A stretch of 64,000 nt of DNA from Turnera subulata (taxonomy: Eukaryota; Streptophyta; Magnoliopsida; Malpighiales; Passifloraceae). Below, one piece after another: positions 1 to 12,300 of the stretch (positions are counted from its first letter, which is position 1; every line of letters begins with the position of its first letter). Under the pieces are notes generated by a model that was given only the letters and a program-made list of their open reading frames with translations, was not told the origin of the DNA and ran no database searches. The position numbers and the translations under genes are program-made. Location of the stretch: assembly GCA_028386065.3 (NCBI GenBank), contig JAKUCV010001973.1:51798-115797 (forward strand), given 5' to 3'.

Positions 1-595
1 CCTCACTTTTCTTCCTTCATTCTAAGGGAGTTCATAAGTAGTAGGCTTAACATGATGGATAACCATTCACAGGGTCTCATTGTTGAACGGGTTATAACTT
101 GTTGTCATGCACTATAAGCCTCCTTTATGTTCCTCTGAAGTATCTTACTTGGTGAGATCAGAGGGTCTGTTTCATAACTTTCACTGTGCTTAATAACTTG
201 ATAACTTTCACTGTGCTTAAAAGTGTCTCCTCAGTCGTATTACCAATTATTTGCTAAACAGGTCCATCATCTCAGACAATAACCTATATGCTAGTAATTT
301 ACTTGTAGATAGGAACAGCGTAGCTTCTTCACCTTTGATGTGGTGTATGACTGTCCACAATGCTTTTGTGCTGCTTGCCATAAATCCCCTATTTCCTACT
401 ATACAGCGTAAAATATGATTAAAAATGAGCGATATTTGGCTGTATTGGACTCCCAATCTTGTTGCTGCTAATGGAACTAGCTTTTGCTAGGTGGTGCTTG
501 CTAATCTGTTCTTTTTGTCATTTCATTTCTTCAAAAAATGATGGGAATTTGCAATGTAAAGCAACATTATTGTGTGTTGTTTTCTTTTCATTCAG
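1..595. other. Window start: probable intron upstream of the 596 exon
   Basis: I see no convincing coding exon here on either strand. The segment ends in a pyrimidine-rich tract and an AG directly before the coding exon at 596, so at least its right part is probably the last intron of that gene. The rest could be intron or spacer. Confidence 0.4.
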
Positions 596-784
596 ACCAA
601 ACCCTTTTTAACTTTACTAAACATGTCCACCAGCTTGAAACTTCAGAAGAGAACAAAGGATCTGGTTCACAGGATTTCGCTGGAGGAGAGTGAACACAGA
701 AGATCCAGTCGTGTACGGACTCTGCCTAGAGAAACTACTGCAAATGCATTTCTTGGTTATGTTAACAAATGGAAAGAAGACTAA
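596..784 (+). CDS. Terminal coding exon of an unidentified gene (partial)
   Basis: A polypyrimidine tract and AG at 594-595 precede an open frame that enters in phase 0 and ends at a TAA at 782-784. It encodes about 62 residues, basic and Ser/Arg-rich in the middle (EHRRSSRVRTLPRE), ending in YVNKWKED. The upstream part of the gene lies outside the window or was not recognisable in 1-595. The RRSSRVRTLPR stretch resembles short basic nuclear-type segments, but I cannot assign a family and claim no function. The exon is followed by about 960 bp without coding signal before the convergent HER2-type gene. The entry phase is inferred from the splice signal only, and an alternative frame is possible. 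Confidence 0.45.
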   Translation, partial: TKPFLTLLNMSTSLKLQKRTKDLVHRISLEESEHRRSSRVRTLPRETTANAFLGYVNKWKED

Positions 785-1748
785 TTGGTTTTTAACATGG
801 TGTTCGGAGCTGTATATCCACCAACTAGTGGTCCTTGTAATTGAACTCGTTCGGCATCATATCCAGGAAAAGTTTCCTTACAGGGTTGGCCATCTTCTTG
901 GTGGGATTTTGTCAGCGAGAGTTAGATTAGGAGTAGAAGAGAGGGTATAGGCGGGTGCCATCAACATCAATAGGAAGTGGGATGGAATTTTTTTTTTCAA
1001 TCCATTCCTCTTTAACATTTGACTGTATTGTTTCTCCACTAATGCCTGGATTTAAGTGGTACCTTTTAGCATCCTTTACTGCTGTGATTTGCATTCTGTT
1101 TTCTTGTGTTTGTGTTTCCGTTGTTCCCCACTAACCTTCACGGTTCACACATTCCCATCGGCATTCCTAAATGCCTCTTCTTTTCTCTTTTAATATGGAG
1201 AAAATGAAAAAAGAAGATTAAAAGGTAAGATTGTTGACAATTATCATTCCCTTCTGTTCACATTATCGCTCATCGGAATGCTTCCTGAGGCATGACAGTA
1301 ATCAAGCCATCACCGTGCGTACAGTTCATGACTCTAATATTTTTACTTTACCAGTGAGCTGTTCATAGTTTCAATGTCTTTTCTTTTGCCTTTTCTTTTT
1401 CTTTTACGTTTAAACTCCACAGGAGTACTATGTTTGCATCTGAAAAAGGTGGCAACCATAGTCTCACCGGTAGTATTGGCATCATAAGTAAAATTATAAG
1501 AGCAACAGTCGAGAACAAGTGCAAGACAACAGATGCGGTAGTTATGGGGACAGCAGGAAATCCGTGCACATGTTAAGCTATTTGAGTGTAATCGACTAAA
1601 CTCCATTGGGGGTATCCCGCAGCAGCGTCTGGTGTTGTATGAGTTTGAAAGCAAAGGCTATTGGCTCTTTGTTACACAACTGCCACATGGTTGTTACCCA
1701 AATTGGCATCTTTTATGGAGCTGAACTCCGTATTCAAAGCAAAAAATT
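785..1748. other. Convergent intergenic spacer / 3' UTRs
   Basis: This lies between the stop of the terminal exon (+) and the stop of the HER2-type gene (-). It must hold both 3' UTRs. No further coding, RNA or repeat signal was recognised apart from a CTTTT-rich stretch near 1377-1407. Confidence 0.6.
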
Positions 1749-4700
1749 TTACATTATCTCCACAACACCTCGACCAACAATGTTTCCCTGGTTAAGATCC
1801 TGGAATGCTTTGCCTGCCTCCTCAAATTTATACTTTCTTGTCACGGTATCAGCGAGATTGAAGGTACCAGCTTCTGCAAGTTTAACCACCTTCGGAAGAT
1901 CCTGTCTAGCCCTTCCTCCATATGATCCAATGACTTGAATCTTTACCATCAGTCAAAAGGAAGCAATAAGTTTTCGGAATAATAAATTAGGAACACATAC
2001 TGAACTAGCCCTAAGCAACGACTTGCACAGAAAATGGCCAAACTGCACCCATAAACAACAGTCTAAATGAGAGAGCGAGAGAAAGAGAGAGAAGAGGAGG
2101 AGGTTCCCGCTAGAATAATCAACTCAGCACACAGCAGTATAAATACTTGTAAGACTGGTTCCCACTATTGAAGTCTTCAAATAATTAACCATTACCCCCA
2201 CTAATATTCCTTGCAAAAGTGGCATTACTTAACATACCTTTCGACGGACAAGGTGATTGATATCTACCTCCCCAACAGTACCAGCTTGTGCAAGTCCAAT
2301 CATCACAGCTTTTCCTCCATCTCTTACACTTTGGGTACACTGTGAAAATGTAAGTGATTTGCCCAAGGCTTCCACGGCAATGTCTACGCCCCTTCCCCCA
2401 GTTATTGCCTTGTGAAGGATAAATTCTTACTAATCGTTAGTTTTAACTTTAACTTAAGAGATGGAAAAGAAAGATATACATTAACTGTCTAACAGGACAA
2501 TTAATTCTAAACTGTACAAGGTTAATTTTTTTTCACAGATATTTACTCATTTCATAACTGATAAAATGCCAACCAAGGTTCATGAACTTCTGAGTAGAAT
2601 ATAATATTGAGAAGCAGACTGTTTGCAGAGGAAAAAGAAAGGTGGCATGTTATATCAAAAATGGGTAGGGTAGGTTCAATCATCTTTTGCATAACCAACA
2701 AAAAGCAATAACATATCTATGCATTTTACATTAGGCCTATCATGATATTTCTGATGACACTACAGCTGATCCATAAAAGAAAAACATTTATCCTAAAAGA
2801 AACAACAATCTAATTTCAAATTTATGAGTATACTCACAAGACACCTAATCAATATACTTCAAAAGTTTTTTGCATCTCATGCTATGGACAAACGAGGCCC
2901 TGAGCAGAAAACTTGTGCGTCAAACACATTCCTTTCTTCCTCTCAACTCAATAAATACAACATACAAAAGGAAAATTTCATAGGATATAACATTCTAAAG
3001 GGATAACGTTGGAACTCAAGTTTCGAGTTTTTACTTTCTTCTCAGATGTGTGTCTTGCCAAACCCACAAAATCAATCGTCCAATAAACTTAGACCACAAC
3101 AAGCTAAAAAGAGAAGACTTGTGCAACATATTGTATTTCCTCTGATCTACTGAAAAATGAGCCGAGTTCACCATAGCTTGGCAAGAAGGAAGCAACTAAA
3201 AGCTATTGAACTAGATGTTCAGTTTAATATATGATACCACAATGGAAAACTAATAAAATCTATTGCATTAGAATCTCTATGCTAAATCAGCAACCAACAG
3301 TAACATATGAATACGTACTCTTATCCTTTCCACAGGATCTTCTTTCACGGCATTTACAGTGTAAGTCGCACCAAGAATCTTAGCCTTTTGCAGTTTATCA
3401 TCTTGAACATCCACAGCAATAATATCAGAAGCACCAAAAGCCCTTGCTATCTGCAAACAACTGGAGCATGCATTGTAATGAATATGCCGTTGCCGATCCC
3501 AAAGTAGAACAAAAATCACCATAATAAAAGTTTACCTACAAAACTCTCCAGGCCCCACGCCCAAATACATAGACAACAACACTAGAGTTTTATGAGTTCT
3601 CCAAATTTCTATAAAACATCTAGCATTTTGAAGCATTATTAATGTCACTCTGTTCACTTGTTGTAGAATTATTTTGCTATTTTTTTAATCATATAGGTCA
3701 GAATAAGTACAAACATAAAATTTGATCTCGGACACCACAATAATTTGTGTTTACCTTGAGCCAACCCCCCCAACGCCAATCACTGCAACAGAATCACCAG
3801 GTCGCACCTCGGCAGCATGGGCCATTGCACCATAGGCAGTGAATACAGCACATCCTAAAATGGCAGACTCCGTGTATGGCAGTGAGCTTGGTAAAATGGT
3901 CAATGCATTTGCTGGGACAACACAGTATTCAGCAAGGCCTCCCATGCTATACATATATACTGGTTTTCCTGCATAGCGTACCCTTATATTCAATTAGCCA
4001 ATAATGATATGGTCCAAAAGCAATAGCGCGACAACTTACACAGAAGAAAAGCCACATAAAAAAAGAGAAAAAAAAAAAAACTTCAACAAGGCTTTTATCA
4101 GAAGATAGCATGTATATGTCTGTTTGCAAAAGAATTATAAAATTATTGCACTTTTGCACGTTTTCAATGGCATGTGGAATTTATCATGACTTGAGAACAT
4201 CACAAAAATTTTGAACTTGACCAATGAGAAAGGAATTCCATCTACAGGAATGGATTTCTTACCACTGCCGCGGAGGAAGAGTCGAGTTTCACCATCATAA
4301 AGTGTTCCCTTAGCCCGATTATAAGCAAAGAAATCCTCACATAGATCATCATGGCCCTGTTTTTTGCGAATGCAGAAATTTACGATACGATTATATTGCT
4401 GATTGATAATTGATGATAAAAGATTATCAGGTTTTTTTTGAAAGATAGAGAGTATGATGTTAAAGACACCAAGAAGAACATGATACGGATACATTCAGAA
4501 TAGGTAGCATGGAAGGAATAAAAGACCTTAGAACAGTGGAAACAGTTGCCGCAGGGCATGATGAAAGCTCCAACGACATGGGAACCAACTGGTAATCTGA
4601 AACAAAAGGAAACATGGGACTGCTGTAGTTTTGTGTTACGCTTTGACTTTCCATTGATTCTATGGGAACATGGGAATTTTGGAATTAATAACATTAAGTG

Positions 4701-5346
4701 TCTGAAGAGTAAGATAGTGGAAGAAATGATGAGGAACCTTTGAACAATTTTAGGGTCGGTCATGGGACCGTGTTCGACAACTTCGCCGGTGATCTCATGG
4801 CCAATAGCGCAGGGATTGGAGAAAGGGATTTCGCCCTTTAAGACATGGAGATCGGAGTGGCAAACACCGCAGCCTGCATTTGGGAAAAATATCAAAAAGC
4901 GCAAAAATTGTTAGGAGATCAAAGTTGTGAGCTTTGTTGTTGTTGTAATAGTAGTAAATGCTAAAGAATACTAGTAATATACCTTTGGTTTTGATGAGGA
5001 GTTCGCCAGCTTTGGGGCGGGGCATGTTGAAGTCTTCGATGGAGAGGGGTTTGTTGGGTTCCCAGAAGACAGCACCCCGCATGTACCCACCCCCGGAGCT
5101 CACGTGATATCCGGCCATTGAAGCCTTGCTGCTGTCCCAACCACCACCATCTCCCATCTTCTTCTTCTTCTCCTCCTCCTCCTTATGGCTGTTGTTGTTG
5201 TGGAGACCGGCATGGGAAATAGGAGGATGAGAAGTAGCAGTTAAAGCCCGAGCAGTAGAAGAAGAAGAAGAAAGAGTTGAGGGGGAGGAGGAAAGGAGTC
5301 TCTTGACGATTGGGGTGCGACTTAGATGAGAGGAGAAGAAACCCAT
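1749..5346 (-). CDS. HER2: HER2-like zinc-binding alcohol dehydrogenase, mitochondrial
   Basis: Medium-chain zinc alcohol dehydrogenase, 460 aa in eight exons on the minus strand: 5346-4983, 4873-4738, 4596-4527, 4356-4263, 3968-3755, 3460-3319, 2408-2238, 1940-1749. The start is the first ATG; the frame further upstream opens only on a GTG. Residues 1-88 are Ser/Arg-rich, then His/Glu/Lys-rich, fitting an organelle presequence. The catalytic domain starts at MRGAVFWEP (89). Visible are the catalytic-zinc motif CGVCHSD (123-129) and GHE, the four structural-zinc cysteines in MPCGNCFHC...LCEDF, and the NAD(P)-binding GVGGVG. Sequence and length match Arabidopsis At5g63620 (HER2, HEXENAL RESPONSE2), an oxidoreductase needed for the response to E-2-hexenal; its exact substrate is not evident here. 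The 5' UTR carries short tandem repeats. Identity is clear; the N-terminal start is the least certain part. Confidence 0.93.
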
Positions 5347-5403
5347 TTTGATTTTGTTGAAATCTTGGGAATTGAAAATGCACTTCCTTGGACACACAGA
5401 GGA

Positions 5404-5440
5404 TGATTGATGATTGATGATTGATGATTGATGATGATGA
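5404..5440. repeat. ATTGATG-type tandem repeat in HER2-like 5' leader
   Basis: About four to five copies of a GATTGAT-type unit run into a short GAT tract. They lie 58-94 bp upstream of the HER2-like ATG, so probably in its transcribed leader. The tract is likely polymorphic. Confidence 0.8.
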
Positions 5441-5517
5441 TCCACAGGGAGGAGAAATAGAAGAAGAACAAGAAATGGTGATGTCTGATAGATAAGTTGA
5501 GAGAGAGAAAGAAGACA

Positions 5518-5549
5518 GTTTTGTTTGTTTGTTTGTTTGTTTGTTTGTT
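5518..5549. repeat. (TTTG)n microsatellite
   Basis: About seven tandem TTTG units (CAAA on the HER2-like sense strand), followed by a short TAG repeat, in the proximal upstream region of the HER2-like gene. Confidence 0.9.
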
Positions 5550-8500
5550 GTAGTAGTAGTAGGGGGAAGTGGAGAAATAGCAGTGGACTTGGTATAGTTT
5601 AGTTTAAGTTTAGTTTATAGTTTGGTAGACGGAAGTGGCCAATCAAATGTAGAAAGCTGACTCATTTGGTACTTATCTCAAAACCTCTCTCCCATTTCCA
5701 AATCCAAATCCAAATGCAAAGTGTGATGTGTTCTTCGCCCAATGGAATGGAAGGAATTCCTTTCAAATCCATGAAGACTGCTCGGCCTCCACCGGTAGGG
5801 CTAATACATTAGTACATATTTACATACCAGTAGTAAAATCAATAGGAAAAAAAAGCCATATCTATGTGGAAGGACATGACTATCAATCTATGTATCTAAA
5901 TAAAGGTATTATTTCCTCCTTAAAGTTAAGCCCATGACATATCCATTGCCTTAACCCCCTCGCATTGCATCGCATCGCGTGTTCTTTTTTCTTACAAGGA
6001 ATCAAGAAGAAGAGAAAAAAGGGATGGATTCTCCTGGTTAAGTCCAGCGGGGCACCCACCGGCCAATCCACAAACAACTATTTAACTAAAGTTAGTAAAC
6101 CAAACTCCAACGTACTACTACTACTACTACTAGTAGCAGCAATGCAACTCTTTGCATGTGTAATGAGTGTGTGTCCTTTCATTCATATAGCTGGTAGTAA
6201 TATTTTTTTTGTGTTGTGTTTTAACCAGTCGGTAATTTTGTCTCCAAGTCCAATCAATCAATCAATCCATCCACTGTTTTGCTCGCACTTCCCCTGTACT
6301 GTATCTGTAGTGCAGTGCAGGTAGGCAGGCAGGCAGGCAGCACTCGCCTCGCCGCTTTTAGTTAGACACAAGTGTTAATGACATGGCACGTGGGCTGTCA
6401 TTTTGGATAACCCTTACTTGTCACTTTGTTATGTTTGTTCAATTTTACCCCCCAATATCATCCCAAAAGACCAAAAAAAAAAAAAAAATCTCTTGTTCCC
6501 TATCTCTCTAATTAATTACACAGCCGCATTATTAGCATTCATTTATATTGATTTTTTTGAGGGATCAGATGAGGGACAATTCACTCCCGGAACCAAAATT
6601 ATTACATATCTCACAGTACTCCTCCCTCTGACTTAAATCAATGTTTGTTATGTTTGTTTTGCAGAAAAGCAGCAAAGAAGGGATTGGGATGGGCAAAACA
6701 TCATTCGTTCATTACCAATAGAAGAAAGAAATACAATAAATGCTACTAGTAACAAACAACAAAGGAGGAGAATGAATGAAATGAATCATGGATGGTTTGG
6801 TTTGCCTTCCGCAGAAGAATTGCTATACACACACGTGGCAGACATAAATGGGCCGAATCAAATATCATTATTTATTAAATTATTAAATAAATTAGAAAGA
6901 AACTCGAGAAAAATTAAAAGGGGGAAAAAAAAGATCAAGCCAGGTAATGACCATGTGAAGAAAGAAAAGCTCCTTCTCCCACAAGCTTTTCTCTCTTTTT
7001 AATTAGTAGCTTTTTTTAAGGTAAAATAAAATTACTGAGATGGTAAGTAAGTAGGTTAGTACTAATACATACTATTTTTTTTTAGTTTATCTGTGAAGCT
7101 TAATTAAGACACATGAGAGGAAGTGTTTAGCACTAACCGGGTGGTTTTTTGTTAATATATAAATACAAAAACACACCACCAGTGCCTCTCTCTGTCTCTG
7201 TCTGTCTGTGTATGTGTGTGACGTGTGATCTTTCTTCTTCCACTTCTTAGTTAAGTTACTGTTACTGCTCTCGCTCTCACCACTGATTGATTGAACTGTC
7301 TTTAGTTTTAGACTTTCTAGCTTTTTAGTAGGGAGTTGTCTTCGAATTGTAAACATTTATATACAAAATACATTACAGCTACAGAAGTGAGAGAATCCAC
7401 AACCCCCCCACCCCACCCACCTCCTCCTCCTCCTCGATAAAACAACATAAAAAGAAGCAAACTTTGGTGGCGGCGGAGGCGGAGGCGGTGGTGAAGAATT
7501 TTTATTCAACATCTGTTCTGTTCTGTTCTGTTCTGTTTGGGGGGGGGATTGGATTGAAATGTTGAAGCTGATTAGGGTTTATCATCTATTCCTCAGTATC
7601 CTCCACATTTTCTCCCTCTTCGTTGCCCTCTTCTTCTCTGGTATATTCCTCTCCTGTCCCTTCCTCTCTCTTTTTTTTTTTTTTATATTCTCAGATTTGT
7701 ATTCCTTTTTTTGGTTTTCTTTACGTCATTTATTTATTTATTTGATTGAGATCCGAATTACTTGTGCTCTTTTTTTTTCTTTTCTGGCACAAACGCGGTT
7801 CAGTTTGTTATTCCTCTTTTCTTTTTTTTTTTTTAAAAAAAACATCTGCTGGGTTGTCTGGGTTAGGTACTTACTAGCTGTGTTAAGTTGTTGTTTGTTT
7901 TGGTGGCTGACAATGAACTGACTATATACACCTGCCTGCTTTATACTCTGAATCTTCTCCAAACAGGATTGATTTCTCTTTATCAATAAAAATCAGCGCA
8001 AAACCACCCCTCACAATTACAATCATCCTTTCTTCTTTTCTCTTTCTCAAAATCTTCTCTTCTATGGTGTAAGCGTATGGATCATAATTGTCTCCTCGGC
8101 AACTGCATCATCATCATAGCTTGCCGAGTTGGTTGGGGGCAGACGAATTCTCATATATTTGTCTTCTTTTTTTGTTTTTTTTTTGCTGCAGAGTAGTGGA
8201 CGAACCCTTTTCATTTCCGCAAATCGTTGCTGGGGATTGAACAACTCTCATTCCAGTTATCATTCTTCCTTGCGGTGAGTGAATGAGTATATATGTAGTG
8301 TGTGTGCCGTATTGCTCCAGCTTTTCCGCTAACTCCTTCCATTATTTATTTGTATCTATTCTCTGCGTTACATCACCCTGCCCATATAGTCCATATAGTC
8401 CATATGGTCCGTATTCTGGTTATTTGCATGTTCTGCTTTTCCAACTCATCATGGATCATAGAATTTGGTTGCAAACAGCATGCTTGGTTTGTTTACCTTA

Positions 8501-9325
8501 TCTCTTTTCTTTACCTATAAATTTGTTGTACACTTGAAACATGTCTCGATGATATGCTAAACTTCTCGCCCACAGCTTATCTCTATATTAACTATATAAG
8601 CTTGTTATAACTTGAAATATTTCTCCTGTGATATGCCGAATTCAGCCCGGTTTCTTCTCTTCCACTGCTAATCTATACTAGTCATGTGTTGGGCACTTTA
8701 CCCGTTTGGCCATGCTTTACCCTCCTTCTTTGATCTCTTCTACTTGAATGCAGTCCTTTCATGGTGTTTAATTCGTTCCTACTAATATCAGCACTTCACA
8801 AAATGTGTATATTTCTTATTTTGCCTCTGTCACAATACCGCATCTGCTCCTTAGCTTTCTCATTTGAACCATGCTTGCTCTGTGGACACATTAAATCTCT
8901 GGCACATCAGTCATGACCAATGGTACTTTATAGTGTCAAAAGACTCATTTACTATTACTGATCTCACATACCCTTTGAGCATTCAGCCCTTTAGACTGTG
9001 AAAGGTTTTACATTTCCGTTACCACTTGGTACTGTGTTCTTAATCCTGCATGTTCAAAACTATGCTTGAGCTCATGACTTTGCTCCGGCAGATCTGGGTA
9101 CTGTTACTAACTTTTGATAGATGGAACGATATTGGTACTTTTTATTTATGTGAGCCTGAGATAAGTTATTGAAATGAGCATATCAGAAAATTTTGTTTCA
9201 AATATATGACAGTTATTTGGGTGTGATTTTGCCAATTTTGACCAGGCTCATCCAATGATGCCTCAGAGTGTTTGCTGCATTCTATAGCTTTTGCCGACAT
9301 TTTGACGTCCATAATAAGTAGAAAG
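5550..9325. other. Divergent spacer and TOL 5' leader with probable UTR intron
   Basis: This is the shared upstream region of the HER2-like gene (-) and the TOL gene (+). The half nearer TOL (about 7400-8270) is strongly CT-rich, like a plant 5' leader. A donor (GCG|GTGAGT) at 8274/8275 and an acceptor (ACCAG) ending at 9245 suggest a roughly 970-bp intron in the TOL 5' UTR, leaving leader 9246-9325 before the ATG. No open frame here looks coding. Poly-T/poly-A junctions, a CACGTG at 6387 and small GGCA and TTCTG repeats are present. Confidence 0.5.
6387..6392. promoter_or_regulatory. G-box CACGTG
   Basis: Palindromic G-box core within GGCACGTGGG, about 1.0 kb upstream of the HER2-like ATG. 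bZIP and bHLH factors bind this core in plants. Use at this site is only inferred. Confidence 0.3.
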
Positions 9326-12300
9326 ATGGCTGCTGAGCTCGTGACTTCTGCAACCAGCGATAAACTAACTGAAGTTGATTGGACCAAGAATATTGAAATC
9401 TGTGAATTAGTTGCACGTGATCAAAGGTACACACCTTTTCAAAAACTTATATGGATTGCAGTAAAGAACCGTGTATATAATTTGTACTTTAATTCTACTA
9501 AAAAGGTGTTATGGTTTTTGCAAATATCTTGTTGATGGGTACTGTAATTATAGACCCACTTAAAGAACAGTGCTGAATGAATGTCTTATTTGAAATAAAA
9601 TTTTTATACGCCAAACTTGGGTCAAATACTTCTAGTTTAAAAATGCTTGTGGATTCGACTATGTATTGAGAATGTTGGCTATTTTCCCTTCCAATTTGTA
9701 GTGTATCTATGAAGCAAGCTGTTCACAGAAACAAAGGTTGTTACGATGCTTGTATGCAAATTTACTTATCCAATTAATATTCTTGCTTAAACCTTCAATA
9801 ATCAATTTTTTCTTGATTCTGTTGATGTATTCTACAGGCAAGCAAAAGATGTCGTTAAAGCAATAAAAAAACGGCTGGGGAGTAAAAATGCTAACACTCA
9901 ATTATATGCTGTAATGGTTAGTTGATTTTTCCTGTTAAATTTCTTAGATTTGTGGAAATTGCATTTCTTTTTCTTTCTTCTTTTGGAATTTCGGAGGTTA
10001 TCTGATTGGCTGTTGTCTCCTATAATTTATTGCTTGTTTTTAATCAGTTATTTTCTTCTTTTTTTTCAGTTATTGGAAATGCTAATGAACAATATTGGAG
10101 AGCACATTCATACACAGGTCATTGATACGGGAGTTCTACCTATTCTTGTGAAGATAGTTAAGAAAAAGGTAAATATACTATGCCTTTATGAAATTTGGTT
10201 GTGTATGCTGGTCTTCATAAGATCGGTTGATTTAGTTCTGTTCTTTTTGCGACAGTCGGACTTGCCTGTGCGAGAGAAGATATTTCTCCTCTTAGATGCT
10301 ACACAGACATCTCTTGGTGGTGCTTCAGGAAAGTACCCACAGTACTATTCTGCATATTATGATTTGGTGGTAGGTAAACTTTTTCTGGACTCCTGAAGGC
10401 TTAGGTTTCTCTGCTCTTTTACTGATACAATTTGTCTCAGATCTTATTCTCTCTCTGGGGATTTCTTATCAACAGTAATTTTTCTTTTTTTCTGGTATAA
10501 TGGCTTCTTCATATGCATTGGAATGATTCAAGTTCGCTTTTCTAAGCTTCTTAGTTCTAAGCGATTCTTTTTTCATGGCAAGCTCTTATACTTAACAGTT
10601 AACACACCTGCTAAAACTGTGGATATTTTCTCTCTGGGGCTAGCTTAAGGGTTTATTGGTAGCAATCATTGGAGCAGAATACATCAGGAGACATGGAGAT
10701 AGTCTTTATTTTGCATTTTTACCATTGAACATTAATTTCCTTTCATCTTTTTTTCCAGAGTGCAGGAGTGCAGTTTCCGCAAAGGCCTCGTGAAATGCCA
10801 GCTAATCATCCCACTCCTCAACCCAATAAGAATAATACATTGAATGGGGAACTTGCAGCCGCTAGACATGAACCGATTGCCAAGCCAGCTGAGCCTGAAG
10901 TTGTTCCTGAATCTAGGTATCATTTGTTTTTCTATTTTTATTTATTTTCTGCTTGTTTATATTTGTGAATTTTTCATTTTGTGTAGATATTCTCAAGGAA
11001 GGCATCTCGGTATCTAGTGTTACTCTTTGGCTATGCTTTTGTGTGCCTAGAATTACAGTCTGATGTTGGTTCTCATATTAATTGTATAACATGCTTTTTG
11101 TTTGAAAACTTTCAAAGTAGGTGGAGCAGAGGAATAAAAGCTCATTTCTCTATTGTACTTTGGCCAGCTGATGTTGCTAGATCATTTTCTGCTCGTTTTT
11201 TTCCTTCCTCCTTTTCATCTTGGCTTTTGTAGCTTGTATCTGCCTTTTGCTTTTAGTTGACATTGGAACAAGTAGTTTTAATGAGGTCGTAGTTACAGTT
11301 GTTTAGTGCCATATGTGAAAGCCCGCGACCAATATGCATAGTATCTGCAAGTTGCTTTTTAAACTGCTGAACATGTTGAAGCACCCAGCTTGTTGTGTTC
11401 ATTAGCATTTATTATTCAGTTCTGGTGCATGGGCAATTGATTCACTTCACTAAAGCTTGTTGAAATACATTCAGTAGTTAGTTGTAATTGTGAGGTTTAT
11501 ATGTCCAGACTCACTTTGTTTTGTTTTGGTTTACAACATTTTCCATTTTTCATATTAACTTATGCTGTTAGGTTTACTGTGGCTGATGCTGTGGTAATTG
11601 AAAATTTCTGGATTGTTTTCCTATCTCAAAGTTTTCCCAGGTTATGAAGTCTGATTATTTCTTGTTGCCTCCCAAAGAAAACTGTTACTAAGCCTGTATG
11701 TGTTCTCCACAGTATTATTCAGAAGGCAACTAATGCTCTAGAGGTTCTGAAAGATGTCCTTGATGCTGTTGATGCTCAAAATCCTGAGGTATGTTTGGCT
11801 GCTATTCTTTTTCACGGGGCTTATTTCTTTGCCGACATCATGTATCAGAAATTTTGATATGTTCTGGTACGTAAAAAATATATGGGAATCATAGAACTTA
11901 GAATTTGGTGGAGCTTGCGATTTTGTCAGTCAATTTGCATGTCCTATATTTGAGACGAAAGGGTGACATAAAAACCTCGTTGATTTGCATCTGATTTTGG
12001 ACTATCAAGTGTCCAGATGCTCTGTGGGTTATTCTCTTTTCAGAATCCATTAATTATGAGGCTGTAGTGCTTAAGCAGAAAATATACATCTTGGAAATGC
12101 ATTTAGAGATAGTAAATGTAGGCAGCAAACTGCATCTGTGAAGGCATCCTGAAGCTGCGATTTGCCGTGTCTCCTTAATTCTAATCATTGTTCTTTTAGG
12201 GAGCTAAGGATGAGTTTACACTTGATCTCGTGGAGCAGTGTTCCTTCCAAAAACAACGAGTGATGCATCTTGTGATGACTTCTCGGTAAGGCAGCTCTTC

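Noticed and set aside
7559..7921. 120-codon frame in the TOL leader
   Set aside because: Phe/Leu-rich translation of CT-rich leader DNA, with no family and no splice context.
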